Below are positions 1-10,595 of a DNA stretch of 48,437 nucleotides, piece by piece. Numbering within the stretch: the stretch's first letter is position 1; every line of letters starts with the position of its first letter. The notes beneath the pieces are model-generated. The model was not told the origin of the DNA, searched no databases, and saw only the letters and a list, made by a program, of their open reading frames with translations. The DNA comes from Aureobasidium sp. EXF-3400 (lineage: Eukaryota; Ascomycota; Dothideomycetes; Dothideales; Saccotheciaceae): contig SWBL01000369.1 of the NCBI GenBank assembly GCA_024195585.1, positions 1-48,437 on the forward strand. Reading direction: 5' to 3'. A program made the translations under genes and the position numbers.

Positions 1-1
1 G

Positions 2-175
2 CAGCTGCGCATCTTCTACAAGAACAAGAAGTACCTTCCCCTCGACCTCCGCGCAAAGCAGACCCGTGCCATCCGCAGAAGATTGAGCAAGGAGGATGCC
101 TCGCGCGTCACCGAGAAGCAAAAGAAGAAGCAGACCCACTTCCCCCAGAGAAACTACGCCGTCAAGGTGCGATAA
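2..175 (+). CDS. RPL35: 60S ribosomal protein L35 (uL29), C-terminal part
   Basis: Structural protein of the large ribosomal subunit, sitting at the polypeptide exit tunnel. The window opens inside the gene. Reading from base 2 gives 57 codons to the TAA at 173-175. The frame carries the family's basic C-terminal half: [18 protein letters not shown], then [20 protein letters not shown] at the end, matching eukaryotic L35 closely (from memory). The N-terminal half and any upstream introns lie outside the window. No intron is visible in this segment. The next gene, on the opposite strand, encodes a ribosomal-protein chaperone, so the neighbourhood has a ribosome theme. Confidence 0.95.
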   Translation, partial: QLRIFYKNKKYLPLDLRAKQTRAIRRRLSKEDASRVTEKQKKKQTHFPQRNYAVKVR

Positions 176-862
176 ACCCACCTCTTGGACCCAACACACG
201 TCAGGCCCTTGTACTGACCTTTACTCTCCAGGCCCAATAAACGGTTTCGCCCCAAATCTCTTCCGACTTGCTACTCCCCCTCCCACCACCATAGCGGAGA
301 TTACTTTTTCTTGGTTTTCCGGCGAAATGGCTCTCGAGGACAACGGTTTCATTCGCACTTCCGCAACTTGTTAGCCCATCAATGTAGCCAGCATCCAAGA
401 CTCAACCTTGAAAAGTTTCGCGCGCGTAAACTTATATCGGCGTTGAAAAGAATGACAAGCTGGGGTTACTCAAAAAACCAAAATGATCCAAATGTTTTAC
501 GCAAAAGAAGAAGACTCGTATTCTCACTCACTCCCCTATCGACAATCTGTTTTTGATGCCTTTGCGAAATGTGAGATACAGGCACCGCTCCGACTTTGCA
601 AAACAGTTATCCTGGGTCCTCGTCCCTACACTCTCTGCTCGGACTCTTCGACAACATCCGACATTTTCGTTGTTCGACTCACAATCTTCAGATCAAGACC
701 ACGCTATCGATCCTCATAAACCATTGTAATATTCCATTGGTAGGTCTTGAAGCTCGAATCTTTGAAGAATTGTTCCATGTAGCCTTGACGGAAGAAAGTC
801 CGTTCATTCGTTGTAGATTTCAGAAAAAAGTGTCTATGGTATCAAGGTACAAAAATCTCAAT
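176..862. other. Convergent 3' region between RPL35 and the TPR gene
   Basis: These 687 bases lie between two convergent genes and should hold both 3' UTRs. Short open frames exist but show no family resemblance and poor codon choice. A longer plus-strand frame at 596-1285 runs antisense over the acidic C-terminus of the TPR gene and is treated as a shadow. No RNA gene or repeat was seen. Confidence 0.6.
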
Positions 863-2096
863 CTACATGCCAGCCATCTCCTCGTCGGCATCAGCCACCT
901 CATCATCCTCGTCAATACCATCCCACTCATCATCATCTTCATCCTCCTTGCCCTCCTCTGGCGGAGGACCAAGAACTTGACACTGTGCCTCGACCAACTC
1001 CTCAGTGTGCTGCTTAAGCCTCTCATCTTCATACTCCAAGACCCTGTAAAGTCTAAGAGTATTGAGCAACCAACTCCTGCTTGCCTTCAAAGTAGCAAGC
1101 ACCTCTCTAGCCTGCTCAGACTCAGCATTGTTAACCACATCACCAAACTGAGCTTTCTTCTTGTCTGCCATGAGCTGCAAACACCAACCTCCCAGATAGC
1201 AAGCCTCGACACTTTGATCGTCTTCCAGAGCCAAACGCTCAAGCACATCCATGGCTTCGTCTTCCATGTCTGCTTCCATGAGTAAGCGAGCGAGACTGAC
1301 GCGAGTGGGGAAGTCGGGGATGAGTGGGTCTTCGGGCTCGAGGTCTGCCCATATGCTGATGCTGCGGGTGAGGGCGGCGCGGGCGTCGTCGGGTTTGAGT
1401 TGGGAGAGGCGGACTGAGGCGAGGGTTTGGAGGACCTCTGGGCTGTCGGGGTCGACCATCATGGCTTCTGTGATGAGGGCTTCGCAGCGTTGTTCAGCGT
1501 CTGTTTCCCACCTGTTTGATTCTCAAGTCAGCAATTGCACTTTTCTGTCTCTTCTGGAGAGGCGCGACTTACGAGAGATCAGTCATGTAAACTTCAACAA
1601 CACCACACAGGGCATTAGCCAACTTCCCCCTCTTCTCCTCCAACTGCACCTCAGCAGTTTCATCTCTCTCGCTCAAAGCCTCCAACTCAGCAATCTCCCT
1701 CTTCAACACAGCAGCTCCACGCTCAAACCAACCCACACTAGCCGCACCACCCTCCTCACACAACTGCGCCATCCACAAAAACTTTTCCGCGCCTCCGCCT
1801 ACAGCTTCAGGAATTGTGCCTTGAGGATCCGCTTCCACGGCTTGAGTGAAGTAGTCGCGGGCGGAATTCGCATCTCCCAACTCGATGCAGATTTCTCCGA
1901 GCAGGTTTAGAGCGGGCAGAACGGCATTGGGGGTTTTAAGGCGGCGGACTGTGACGAGCAGGGTTTGGGCGTGTTCGAGGGCTTGTTGGGGTTCGCTGGT
2001 TTCGACGCATTGGATGGCGAGGTCGTAGAGTTGTTCGGGGGTTTGGGTGGGTTTGGAGGAGCTCTTTGGGCTCTTTTGCGACTTTGTTTTGGCCAT
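863..2096 (-). CDS. ACL4: TPR-repeat ribosome assembly chaperone, Acl4-like
   Basis: Probable dedicated chaperone of ribosomal protein L4 (uL4), escorting it to nuclear pre-60S particles, as yeast Acl4 does. There are two exons, 2096-1573 and 1511-863, with a 61-bp GT-AG intron (1512-1572), giving 390 aa, close to yeast Acl4. The start MAKTKSQK follows in-frame leader codons that do not look coding, so the ATG at 2096 was chosen. TPR-like helices are visible from about residue 20 (EQLYDLAIQCVETSEPQQAL) onward (ALNLLGEICIELGDANSARDYF). The tail is very acidic (EDEDDDEWDGIDEDDE), typical of a protein that masks a basic ribosomal protein. It is divergent from the Gir2-like gene, sharing a 362-bp intergenic region. 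The family call rests on architecture, length and the acidic tail; another TPR assembly factor is possible. Confidence 0.82.
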
Positions 2097-2458
2097 GATG
2101 CTGTAATCTTTTTGTTCTTGCTTTGCTTGTAGCTTTTGGTTGCTAGGTTCCTTTATCGGGAATGTGTTTGTTGGTGCGTTCTTTGGTCGCACAGTTCTAT
2201 ATGCGATATGAGGTTGATTGTGCAGACCAGCTGATCGAGTATACTGGAATGGAGAAAGAGTTGAGAGATACAAAAGAGAAACAGAAATGCCTTTTGCGTT
2301 ACGCGCGCTGCTTCAAAAAATCTGGAGCACAGACATTGAAGCCGACGTCAATTGTCGTTTCGTTCGCGAACGCATGCCCGGGCCCGCAGTTGAGACTGAC
2401 AAGCTGAATATCTTCCTTGCCAACCACTAGACCCACGCAAATCACATCACACAAAGTC
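2097..2458. promoter_or_regulatory. Shared divergent promoter, Acl4-like / Gir2-like genes
   Basis: These 362 bases separate two divergent start codons, so both promoters must lie here. The plus-strand half before the Gir2-like start is AC-rich, as in fungal 5' leaders. An upstream ATG at 2417 is in frame with the Gir2-like protein. No specific factor site is claimed. Confidence 0.55.
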
Positions 2459-3214
2459 ATGGGTAGAGAAGAACAAACAGAAGAGCGCGAGGTCCTCGAC
2501 TCCATCTTCCCCGAAGAAATCACCGGTTCGGCCTCTTTGCTCATCTTCATACCAATACTACAATGCGCTGACGAAACAAAAGACATCTCCGAAACCGAAT
2601 ATCGCGTATCCATACAACTCGAAGTCACCGAAGATGAAGAATCCACCGAAGAACCACCCACCCTCATCCTCTCTGTCTCATACCCAGAAGACTACCCAGA
2701 CGTAGCTCCACGACTAGACTTGTCTTCCCCACCAAACGCACCCAAGCACAAACACCTCGATATCCAAGAAGACAAGACAAAACTACTAGATGGCCTGACC
2801 GCAACAATCGAAGAAAACCTGGGTATGGCTATGGTCTTCACTCTCGTCACCACCATAAAAGATGAAGCAGAGCTGCTAATCGCAGAGCGACAACAAGCCG
2901 TGCAAGCAGCAAAAGATATGGAAGCTGCAGAAGCGGAAGCAGAGGAGAATAGGAAATTCGAGGGCACAAAGGTCACAAGAGAGACATATCTGGACTGGAG
3001 CCGCAGGTTCAAGGAGGAAATGGCTGAGATTAAGAAAAAGGCAGAGGAGCAGAGAGAGGCTGAGGAAAAGAAGAAGAAGGGTGCCAAGGAGGAGAAGAAG
3101 ATGACGGGGAGAGAGCTTTGGGAGAGTGGTATCGCGACCAGAGCGTTTGTTGACGAAGACGACGATGGTGCAGATGCTTTAGAGGCTATGAAGAAGCTTA
3201 AGGTCGAGGCATGA
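2459..3214 (+). CDS. GIR2: RWD-domain protein, Gir2/RWDD1-like
   Basis: Gir2 is a ribosome-associated cytoplasmic protein that binds Gcn1 through its RWD domain and partners the GTPase Rbg2, tuning Gcn2 signalling. This intronless gene encodes 251 aa. The family start MGREEQTEEREVLDSIFPEE selects the ATG at 2459; an in-frame ATG at 2417 would add 14 unconserved residues. The RWD domain covers roughly residues 5-125 and contains the hallmark YPEDYPDVAP (YPxxxP). A long Lys/Glu-rich coiled coil follows, and a conserved-looking acidic C-terminal segment starts MTGRELWESGIATRAF and continues into EDDDGAD, resembling the DFRP-type region that contacts Rbg GTPases. It lies head-to-head with the Acl4-like gene, fitting co-expression with ribosome biogenesis (inference). 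Confidence 0.9.
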   Translation: MGREEQTEEREVLDSIFPEEITGSASLLIFIPILQCADETKDISETEYRVSIQLEVTEDEESTEEPPTLILSVSYPEDYPDVAPRLDLSSPPNAPKHKHLDIQEDKTKLLDGLTATIEENLGMAMVFTLVTTIKDEAELLIAERQQAVQAAKDMEAAEAEAEENRKFEGTKVTRETYLDWSRRFKEEMAEIKKKAEEQREAEEKKKKGAKEEKKMTGRELWESGIATRAFVDEDDDGADALEAMKKLKVEA

Positions 3215-3780
3215 GCGCCCTCGTCGGGTCTCGTCACAAAGAACAAGAACCAGATCTGTACCGCCAGCACAGCTCCACCATGCCTCACGAAGGACACTGA
3301 GTCAGGGTCAAACCACTCTCCGCGACTGCTTGGGGAGAATTCGGCTCTCGTAGAATGGATGTTGGCTACTGCAAACCTCCTTGCAAAAGCTGTATAACAA
3401 TCTGCTAATGTACATAAAATTGCGTTGGACAGCATAGGAGAACCAAACTCACCAACACATTGACGACCGTCACGATGCTTTCTCTACATGCTCCTTCCAC
3501 CTGTCAGAAGAGATTGTCTTGTGACATAGTTCATCGAACTAATCTCTAGACATTATAAATTCCCCAACCAGTGCTCCTCTCGCATCGAGATCACGAACAC
3601 GAAACTCTCCTTTTCACTATTCACACCAATCACTGGAGCCGTGCAAGTTTCGTGTTTGGAAGAACACATTCATACAAGATCAAGCTAACGAGAGCCACCA
3701 GTGCTCTGCATCATAAAAGAGTAGGTCATACATCTCATCAACATCCACATCAAGAAACTCTCATCCAATTCTCTCCTCTC
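3215..3780. other. Convergent intergenic region
   Basis: These 566 bases lie between convergent genes and are expected to contain both 3' UTRs. Open frames here, including one at 3571-4014 on the plus strand, run antisense into the neighbouring gene and show no recognisable family. Nothing further was seen. Confidence 0.5.
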
Positions 3781-4453
3781 TCAAGCAGAAGCATCCTTCA
3801 AAACATCAAACTGTCCATCATTAGAAACACCCGTCTGCTTAGGACCACCCCCAGCATCACCAGCAGGCTGCTGAGCATTCTTCTGCATATCACTCGACGC
3901 CTTGCGTCCTGGATCATTCTTGCCACCAATATCGCCGTTGAAACTCGCATTAGGTGCAGAGGCATCAAATCCTCCTTCACTGATATTCTTGCCATGAGGA
4001 GCTTGGTCGCCTGAAACGCCCGACTTGTCAGCTGTATTGCTTTTTGCAAGATACGAAGACGATGGTGGTGGGCCACTGCCGCTGTTGTTGCCTAGCACCC
4101 CTCTAGCGGCATTGAGTTGGGCTTCCTCGTTCCAGCTTTCCAGTGCTTGTCGTGCTTCAGCGTCAGGAGCGGCTTGGAGGACGGTTGCGCCGGAGGTGTC
4201 GGTGTTGTTTGTGGTGGAAGAGGCAGAGGGTTGTTGGGATGCTGCTGCGTGGCTGCCTAGGCCAAAGGAACCGCCTGATTGTAGGGATTCTGCGGCTAGA
4301 GAGTCCGAGGTGATAGTGCCTGCTTTTTCGATCTTGGGGTTTTGTGTACCTTGAGGATCGGTGGTGACCTGTTTGGTGCCTTTGAGTTAGGGGTGTGTTC
4401 TATTCAGGATCCGGTCTGGAGGTTTAATGTACCTTTGTTCCTTGGGAAGACAT
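3781..4453 (-). CDS. Small hydrophilic conserved-type fungal protein, function unknown
   Basis: Two exons, 4453-4433 and 4368-3781, joined across a 64-bp GT-AG intron (4369-4432), give 202 aa. The first exon encodes only MSSQGTK, so gene finders can miss the true start. The protein has no hydrophobic segment. It is rich in Gly, Ser, Ala, Asn and Asp and almost free of Cys, with one Trp in LESWNEEAQLNAARG near the middle, which looks like a short amphipathic helix. The composition resembles stress-associated disordered proteins, but I do not recognise a named domain. The next gene in the same orientation, about 1 kb upstream, encodes another small hydrophilic protein. It is probably a real gene because the splice sites restore one long frame. 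Confidence 0.72.
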
Positions 4454-5454
4454 GATTGATATGGTTTGTGGAATGATGCTTTGATAGTTTGAACGAGGTT
4501 GTATGTATGAAATTGAAGATGAGAAAGATAGCTTCCACTACTGCTTTTTGTTGCTTCCTCAGAGCCTCATGTTTAATAGCTCTCTGCTACCTCACCTCGA
4601 GTACATCATGTCGACGTAATCTGCCAGTGTTCTTTCGCCATCCTTCCGGAGGTCAACCACGCGATTGGCAAATGGCACCTTCGTGCATCCATGTGCATCG
4701 TGATCGTTCTTACATCACCAAGCTTGACCCCGCCTACATAAACTTTGTACAAATAGTGCCCCGCACCTGATAATGACATGGGTGCTCGTCTGGAGGAGAG
4801 CATGTTGAACGAGCTTACCCTCTTGAAGGAGACTTGGGTGTCTGCGATGAAAATCCATAATATGGTGGTGTAGGCTCCATGAAAAGATATCGCTAGGCTT
4901 ATCTGATGGTTGTGGTTCAGATAAACATGCAAGAGCCTCTCTTGACCCACTCCGCCCACTTCCGAAACGTTGATCCCGCCGCAAACCTGTCGCGAACCTC
5001 TTTTTGAACAATCCACTTCTCGTGTCAGAGAATTCAGAGATAGAGGAACGTTGAGGCTCAATCGATTGTTGAGAGAAGGGAAACCTCTTCGCTGCTTAAT
5101 GCGGTAAATGCTTGAGGTGATCATCGTTTCTGAAAGATGAGGCTCCACTAGAAAGCATGCACGTCACACAAGCAAGGCAAACACAATCGTAAAGAATTTT
5201 GAAAAGGTGCGTTGAAATTCATTTTTCATTTCCCAAGCATTCTGAAATGCTCATTCATGATTACTTGGTCATACTGTAAGATGATGCCAATAGAATGCCT
5301 TGCGCGCTCGTTCGCAAGGAGGTATAGTGTAAATAGAAAAACATAAAAGAGTTCATTCCCTCATGCAAGCCAATTGCCCTGAAGCGCCCTGCGCCAGGGA
5401 GATACCAGAAAGGCTGCGTCCTTGAAAAATGGAAAGTCGTCAGAGGTAAGCCAT
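4454..5454. other. Intergenic region between two hydrophilic-protein genes
   Basis: About 1 kb separates two tandem minus-strand genes and should contain the promoter of the downstream one and the 3' UTR of the upstream one. A 180-codon minus-strand frame (4606-5148) lies here. It resembles nothing known and covers the expected promoter, so it is not called as a gene. Confidence 0.45.
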
Positions 5455-6006
5455 TTACGAAGAGGCGCTGGAGGGGTCGTTCTTGGGGTAACCGTAGTCC
5501 TTGCCGGTGGTGTCGGAAAGACCGGCCTTGTTCTTGGCCTCGCGGGTAACAGCATCGTTGGGGATACCAGAGAGGCCGTCCTTGCCCTCACGGCCAACAC
5601 CCTCACCGAGGGTGGCATCGGCACTTCTGGCAGTGCTGTCACCGGTGGTAGGTTCGCGAAGAGCGTCGTTGCCGTGGGAGAATCCGGAAGAGACACGGCC
5701 AGAGCCAACATCGACAGTGCTGGGGTCGGTAGAGTTGAAGTCAGACTTGACGGGAGGGTCCTCGGGCTTAGGGAGGTTGCTGCGGCGCTCCTCGATGAGG
5801 TCAGCCTTGTTCTGGTCGGCCTGGTCGACGATGGACTGGAAACATGTTAGTGAATGTTCTTGTGCGTTACACAGGATATAACTAACCTGCATGGCAGCAG
5901 CGTTGGAGTCGGCAGCAACGTTACCACCGTGGGCGCGAGAGTCACGCTGCTCCATCTTGCGGACGTCCTCCTTGGTGTAGTGGAAAGTCTGCTCGGTACC
6001 GGACAT
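5455..6006 (-). CDS. Small hydrophilic SMP/LEA-like protein
   Basis: Two exons, 6006-5887 and 5835-5455, with a 51-bp intron (5836-5886), encode 166 aa. The N-terminal half reads like fungal proteins carrying the SMP (seed maturation protein, LEA-like) signature: YTKEDVRKMEQRDSRAHGG, then ADSNAAAMQ joined to SIVDQADQNKADLIEERR. The rest is Gly/Ser/Asp-rich and probably disordered (GVGREGKDGLSGIPNDAVT). No signal peptide or membrane segment is present. LEA-like proteins are linked to desiccation and stress tolerance; this role is inferred. The intron is a multiple of three and stop-free, so retention would insert 17 residues right after AAMQ. The leader upstream of 6006 is CT/AC-rich, typical of a fungal 5' UTR. 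Confidence 0.78.
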   Translation of the reverse strand: MSGTEQTFHYTKEDVRKMEQRDSRAHGGNVAADSNAAAMQVSYILCNAQEHSLTCFQSIVDQADQNKADLIEERRSNLPKPEDPPVKSDFNSTDPSTVDVGSGRVSSGFSHGNDALREPTTGDSTARSADATLGEGVGREGKDGLSGIPNDAVTREAKNKAGLSDTTGKDYGYPKNDPSSASS

Positions 6007-8223
6007 GTTGATAGTGTTGTGGTGGTGGTAAAGGTGGGAAAGTGTAGTTTGGTGGATAAGTTGTAGATTGGGAAATCGTTTGAAAGATGAGATGAATAGC
6101 AAAGGAATACTTCAGAGCATGCGAGACTGCTCATATTTGAACTCGTTGTCGAGCTCAATTGCGAAAAGTTGTTATGACGCTGACTTACATCATGTAGTGG
6201 GGCATCAGCATCAACAGCGTGCAATTTTCAGAAATCAGAAACTCGTCGAACACCAGGATGCCACAGGCGGACTGTGCACACCATAGCATCATCCGATCCA
6301 TCGTGAATACCGACTCTGTTGACGTTCGTGGTGAAGCCAAGGCGTTGCAGTGGAGCCGCATCCGTGATGGCGGAGTCGCAACATTTGCAAGCCCTGCAAA
6401 ATGCGCGATGGAGGATTCGATCTTTCCACACCACAACATTGCGATCAACGGCCTGCAGTCGGCTCTACTTGATACATGTCGTGTTCATGTCTGCGAATTT
6501 TGTTCCCATGGACGAAAATGACGCAGCTGTAGAAGAGGTCTGATACTCACCTGAAAATGGTATAGAAAAACGGCGCTTTCATCTAGCAATGCTTTTACCC
6601 GTTTTGGTAGGACAATGCTCATCTTTGACACGACACGTCCGACGGCGAGATCTAATTGCTTCTCTTTGTACAATCTTGTTCAAACCGAGGAGCTTGCAAC
6701 AGTGAGAATGCGTCTTGAGGTTCACACATCGAGCGATGAAGAACATGGTGGTTGGCCTCCACGCAAGCTGCGTATCTGAGTGTCGGTGTTTCTGTCTTGC
6801 TTTCGGTAGGTCGCTTTATGACAGACCAAAATTCTATATCGAATTGACTGGACATAGAGGGTGTCGACATGGCGATGACACAATTAGTATATGTCTTGAG
6901 CAGTGTTATGCTGCAGAAAGATCAGATGATCAAGCTGGCCAATCATTCCGGCTTTTGAGGTCGGGGACCATCCAGTCGACCATCGGTCCAACACTTCCTA
7001 GCATCAGTTCTTGTCAGGAGTCTGGGGTAGAAGATGTGCTGCAATGGCTTGAGTGGTTCGTTCTTCCTAGCAAACATGCCATGTTCGGTTGGTGAACCCC
7101 AAGTGATGCAAAGACCCGAGAGCACAATCCGGAGAAACTCCAGACTGAAGGCTACAGGGATCATGATGGTGCCCTAGTCTAGACCGTTCCGTCTGGTCAA
7201 TGATTGGTGGTGACGATGCGGATGCATGTACCTATATCATCTCTGAATGCGGTCACATCGCGTCAGGTATGACTCTGATTCCGACCAGGGTTGTACCGTC
7301 GACAACTTTTTGGGCAACTTTATCGATAATAGGCGGCATCAAGGCTGCATCAAGTGCATAGACTCGATATCATTGGGGTTTTTGTGTTGAGCGTGCGGGT
7401 ACTGAAGTGGGTGACGGAGGGGATGTGGTTTGATAGATGTAGTGGTTGGTCACTGGACATTCAATGAGCAAACCGGCCGATGGAACACGTACGCAAGTTT
7501 TGAGTCAATCCCAGAACGAACACGGAAGATCAACTTGATATTACCCAGTCAAAATATATGGTTGTAAATCACCGTCAATGATGCCGGTGCACGAGTGATG
7601 GTTCACATATCAGGAGGTGACCAAGTAGGTACGGGTACATAGAGGTGTAGTCGTAAATAGAGCTTCGGGTGATTGGCCGAAAGCTGGACCGTTGGGAGTT
7701 GAAACGCAGGTCACGAGTTTTGGATCTCCTCTCGCGTTTTGGTGGAAAGCGAATAATTGCGCGGTATCAGAAACATAGGATGAATTGGATCAATATGGTG
7801 GGTCGATACGGTCAGACGATTGTGTCGAAATGCAGAAAGCATCGAGCCTCTTGAGAATGGCATTGAAAGCACTTAGAGAAGGAGCAATGAATGACTCGAC
7901 GCGCTCTTAGCACAGAGCACACGACCTGGACTCGAGGATATTCCTGCCTCTACTTCGCGCTGCACCAGCGTTTGACGGAAAACAGGGAGTGAGCTTCTGA
8001 TAGAATATACATGTCAGTGCGCGTATGCTAGAAATTGTAGGATGTATTTTGTGGGAGGCAGGAAAATGAAGTTGCGTAAATAAATTCCGTGGGATTGGCG
8101 TGGGTCGGGTGGCTTTTCTCCAGACTCGTGAATTGGTTGGCAAGCGCGTCGTCGCGTCGTTCACCGTTCAGCGTCAGCTCGTCGAGGGAGAGAGACTACC
8201 ATCTTCGCTCAACAAACGTGTCC
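6007..8223. other. 2.2-kb gene-poor region
   Basis: This stretch separates the divergent SMP-like and Yox1-like genes. The first 150 bases are the pyrimidine-rich leader of the former. The remainder holds only short, overlapping open frames on both strands with no family resemblance, no strong codon bias and no tRNA-like structure. It may be plain regulatory DNA, a non-coding transcript, or an eroded insertion; the sequence does not decide. Confidence 0.45.
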
Positions 8224-10110
8224 ATGTCAGAGATGGAAGAGCATACTAACGAGACCATGGTCCAAAGGGACTCGTCGACATCCGAGTCGTCGTATGCACC
8301 CCAGCCTGAGACCGAGGCATCCCTGGTCCTGAAGGCGACGGCCAATAGTTATCCTTTTCTGGTCCACTCGACTGATACCCTGGCCAACAATCGCCCTCCC
8401 AATGTCGACAACAAGCCTTTGGCTCGTCAGAAGCGAAGAAGGACAAGGTATGAAGACGATGTGACTGCCCGAGTCGCGAAAGCCGACTAAACGCGAAATA
8501 GTCCCGACGACCAGAAGATACTCGAGGAAGCCTATGCAAAGAACTCGAAGCCTGACAAGGTCACTCGTATGGATATTGTGAGCCGCGTTGCTCTCGGTGA
8601 GAAGGAGGTCCAGGTATCGCACATCCAACCAAGCCTATATCACGCGTCAAACTAACACCGCGTATAGATCTGGTTCCAGAACCGTCGTCAGAGCTCGCGT
8701 AGAAAGTCCAAACCACTGGATCCTCGCGAAATGCCCAACTTCCAATCCTCATACTCCTCCCCGCTCGATACCCAAACGGCAGACCACCACGAAGACACGT
8801 CTATAAGCCAGGATAACGCGACACAGGCCGCTGAGTCGGCCTCAATATCCCAAGACAAGGCCGCTCCATCCGCCAGTCAAAATGTCTCGGCTTCCTTCGT
8901 CGAGGTACCCAGTTCACAACCGGAACCAGCCTCTCAGGACTCGGCATCAAAACCTGGTTACTTGTCCAACAGACGCAACAACGCTTCTTTCACAGCCAAC
9001 GACTCTCAGGAAGCACAACCAGACAGTCAGGAGCCACCGGCCAAGCGTCTCAGAAAGTCCGACTCCAAAATCCGCCTGTCCATGACGGCAGATGGTGTTG
9101 CTCGCGTCATGGAGGGAGATGACCTTACATCCTCACCTCCTCGCAAGCTCCCTCCCCCTGTGTCGGCTAACACAACTTACGACGAGCCTGCCAGTCAATC
9201 CAATGACCTATACCGTACTAACAGCCAAATCAGTCTTTGCGATACACCAGGCAGCCAAGAGGGCAGTACCAGTCTTCGCCGGAAACCGAGTGGACGCTCT
9301 CGTGATTCACGTGTATGGTCGTTCTTTGCCGATCGTGGTGCTCGTAGTGAGCTAGAGGACCGCGCAAAGCAGGAGGCCAGCGGTGATGCAGCTGAAGCCA
9401 TATCTCTCCTACGCCAACAGGAGAAGGACCGCGCATACCATCCTCTAACACGCGTGCCTTCTTTGAAGCGTCTCAATCCCCAAACCATCTCCAACGAGGA
9501 TCGTACGGTCAAGCGTCTACGCCAGAGCCAGTCCTTCACCGTACCTTCCCCTTCATCTGCTCCTTCCGCCGTAGCCGCAACTCCATTCCGCCAACCTCTC
9601 ATGCAACGCTCATCCTCAGCACGTAACCTGCAATCCACCAACCGAAGAACTGTCCATCACGACCCTCTACTTCTAGCAAAGACGCCCAAGCTCAAACAAA
9701 CACCAACCTTCGAAATCTCAGCCACAGACTCAGACAAGGAGAATTGGAGCCCTGGTGACCGTCCGTCGGCATACATGGACCGCCACTTCCTGCACCAGAT
9801 GGCAACCTCACCAGCCGTCATGCCATCGACTGTCAAGCGACCCCGTGCTCTCGCAGGCTTCCACGAAACACCTGCACCCCGCAGTCGCGGCAAGCACAGT
9901 AGTAGATCCCAGGTCGAACATTTGGATGACGAAGATGACGACGAGGATGTCATGCAATTCATGAATCAACCCAGCAGTGTTGCTAGAAAGGACAAGGCGC
10001 ATCGTGCTCTCGAAAGGGACGAGCGCCAGAGTTCGGAAGAGGAGGATTTGAACTGCGTCGAGGGGTTGCTCAAGTTGAGTCAGGGCAACTGGGGTGCTAA
10101 CAGAGTGTAA
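8224..10110 (+). CDS. YOX1: Homeobox transcription factor, Yox1-like
   Basis: Sequence-specific nuclear DNA-binding protein. Three exons (8224-8447, 8502-8613, 8668-10110) and two 54-bp introns (8448-8501, 8614-8667) give 592 aa. The homeodomain covers roughly residues 70-130: basic arm QKRRRTSPDDQKILEEAYA, then RMDIVSRVALGEKEVQ joined across intron 2 to IWFQNRRQSSRRKSK, with the recognition-helix WFQNRR intact. Both introns interrupt the homeodomain. The long C-terminal part is Ser/Gln/Pro-rich with basic patches, an acidic stretch (DDEDDDEDVMQF) and a tail GLLKLSQGNWGANRV. Yeast Yox1/Yhp1 repress M/G1 genes; a similar cell-cycle role is inferred here, and the ortholog name is moderately certain. 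The ATG at 8224 (MSEMEEH) was chosen because upstream in-frame codons start only from GTG. Confidence 0.85.
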
Positions 10111-10595
10111 ACACAATTGTCCTTGTGGCTGTCGCTGTTATCCTTTTTGTTTCTCTGATCTTGTTTTAGTAATGTTCGTTGGGTTTGATTTGCATGGAAA
10201 TCGGCAGATGGAGAGGCATTTGAGGTGGGTGTTTGTACTTTGCTTTCTTTTGCTTATCTGTCGCTTTGTGTTATGTAATGGTAGTGACCGGATCTCAGTC
10301 GATCACATGGTGTTTTTGGGTGTTGGACTATTGGAAGGAGGGCATGCATGTAGGAGCGTAGATTAGCAATACGATGATGTCTTTGAAGCAAATCTTGCAA
10401 CATGTCAAACCCACTCATCCAAGCGTTGAACCTGGACTGTAGGAATGGAGTTCAGCAAGACATACAACCAACACGACTAGATAGCTTGGTCTTAACCCAT
10501 GGATTGAAACAAAACTCATATTGACTACAAAGATTTACCAAACCGGTTCATTTCTTTCTTCCATCCCTCATGTATCTCATAGCACTTCCTCTCCA
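10111..10595. other. Convergent 3' region
   Basis: These 485 bases lie between the convergent homeobox and PI-PLC genes. They are T-rich just after the homeobox stop and should contain both 3' ends. Short open frames are spurious. No repeat was seen. Confidence 0.5.

Noticed and set aside
596..1285. 229-codon plus-strand frame
   Set aside because: Runs antisense over the acidic C-terminus and TPR part of the Acl4-like gene, whose frame is better supported.
2692..3435. 247-codon minus-strand frame
   Set aside because: Mirror of the Gir2-like gene; Ser-rich shadow of its Lys/Glu codons with no family resemblance.
4606..5148. 180-codon minus-strand frame between the two hydrophilic genes
   Set aside because: No recognised motif, lies where a promoter is expected, and contains no convincing start context.
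5422..5850. Gly/Val-rich plus-strand frame
   Set aside because: Antisense shadow of the SMP-like gene; composition follows from the opposite strand's codons.
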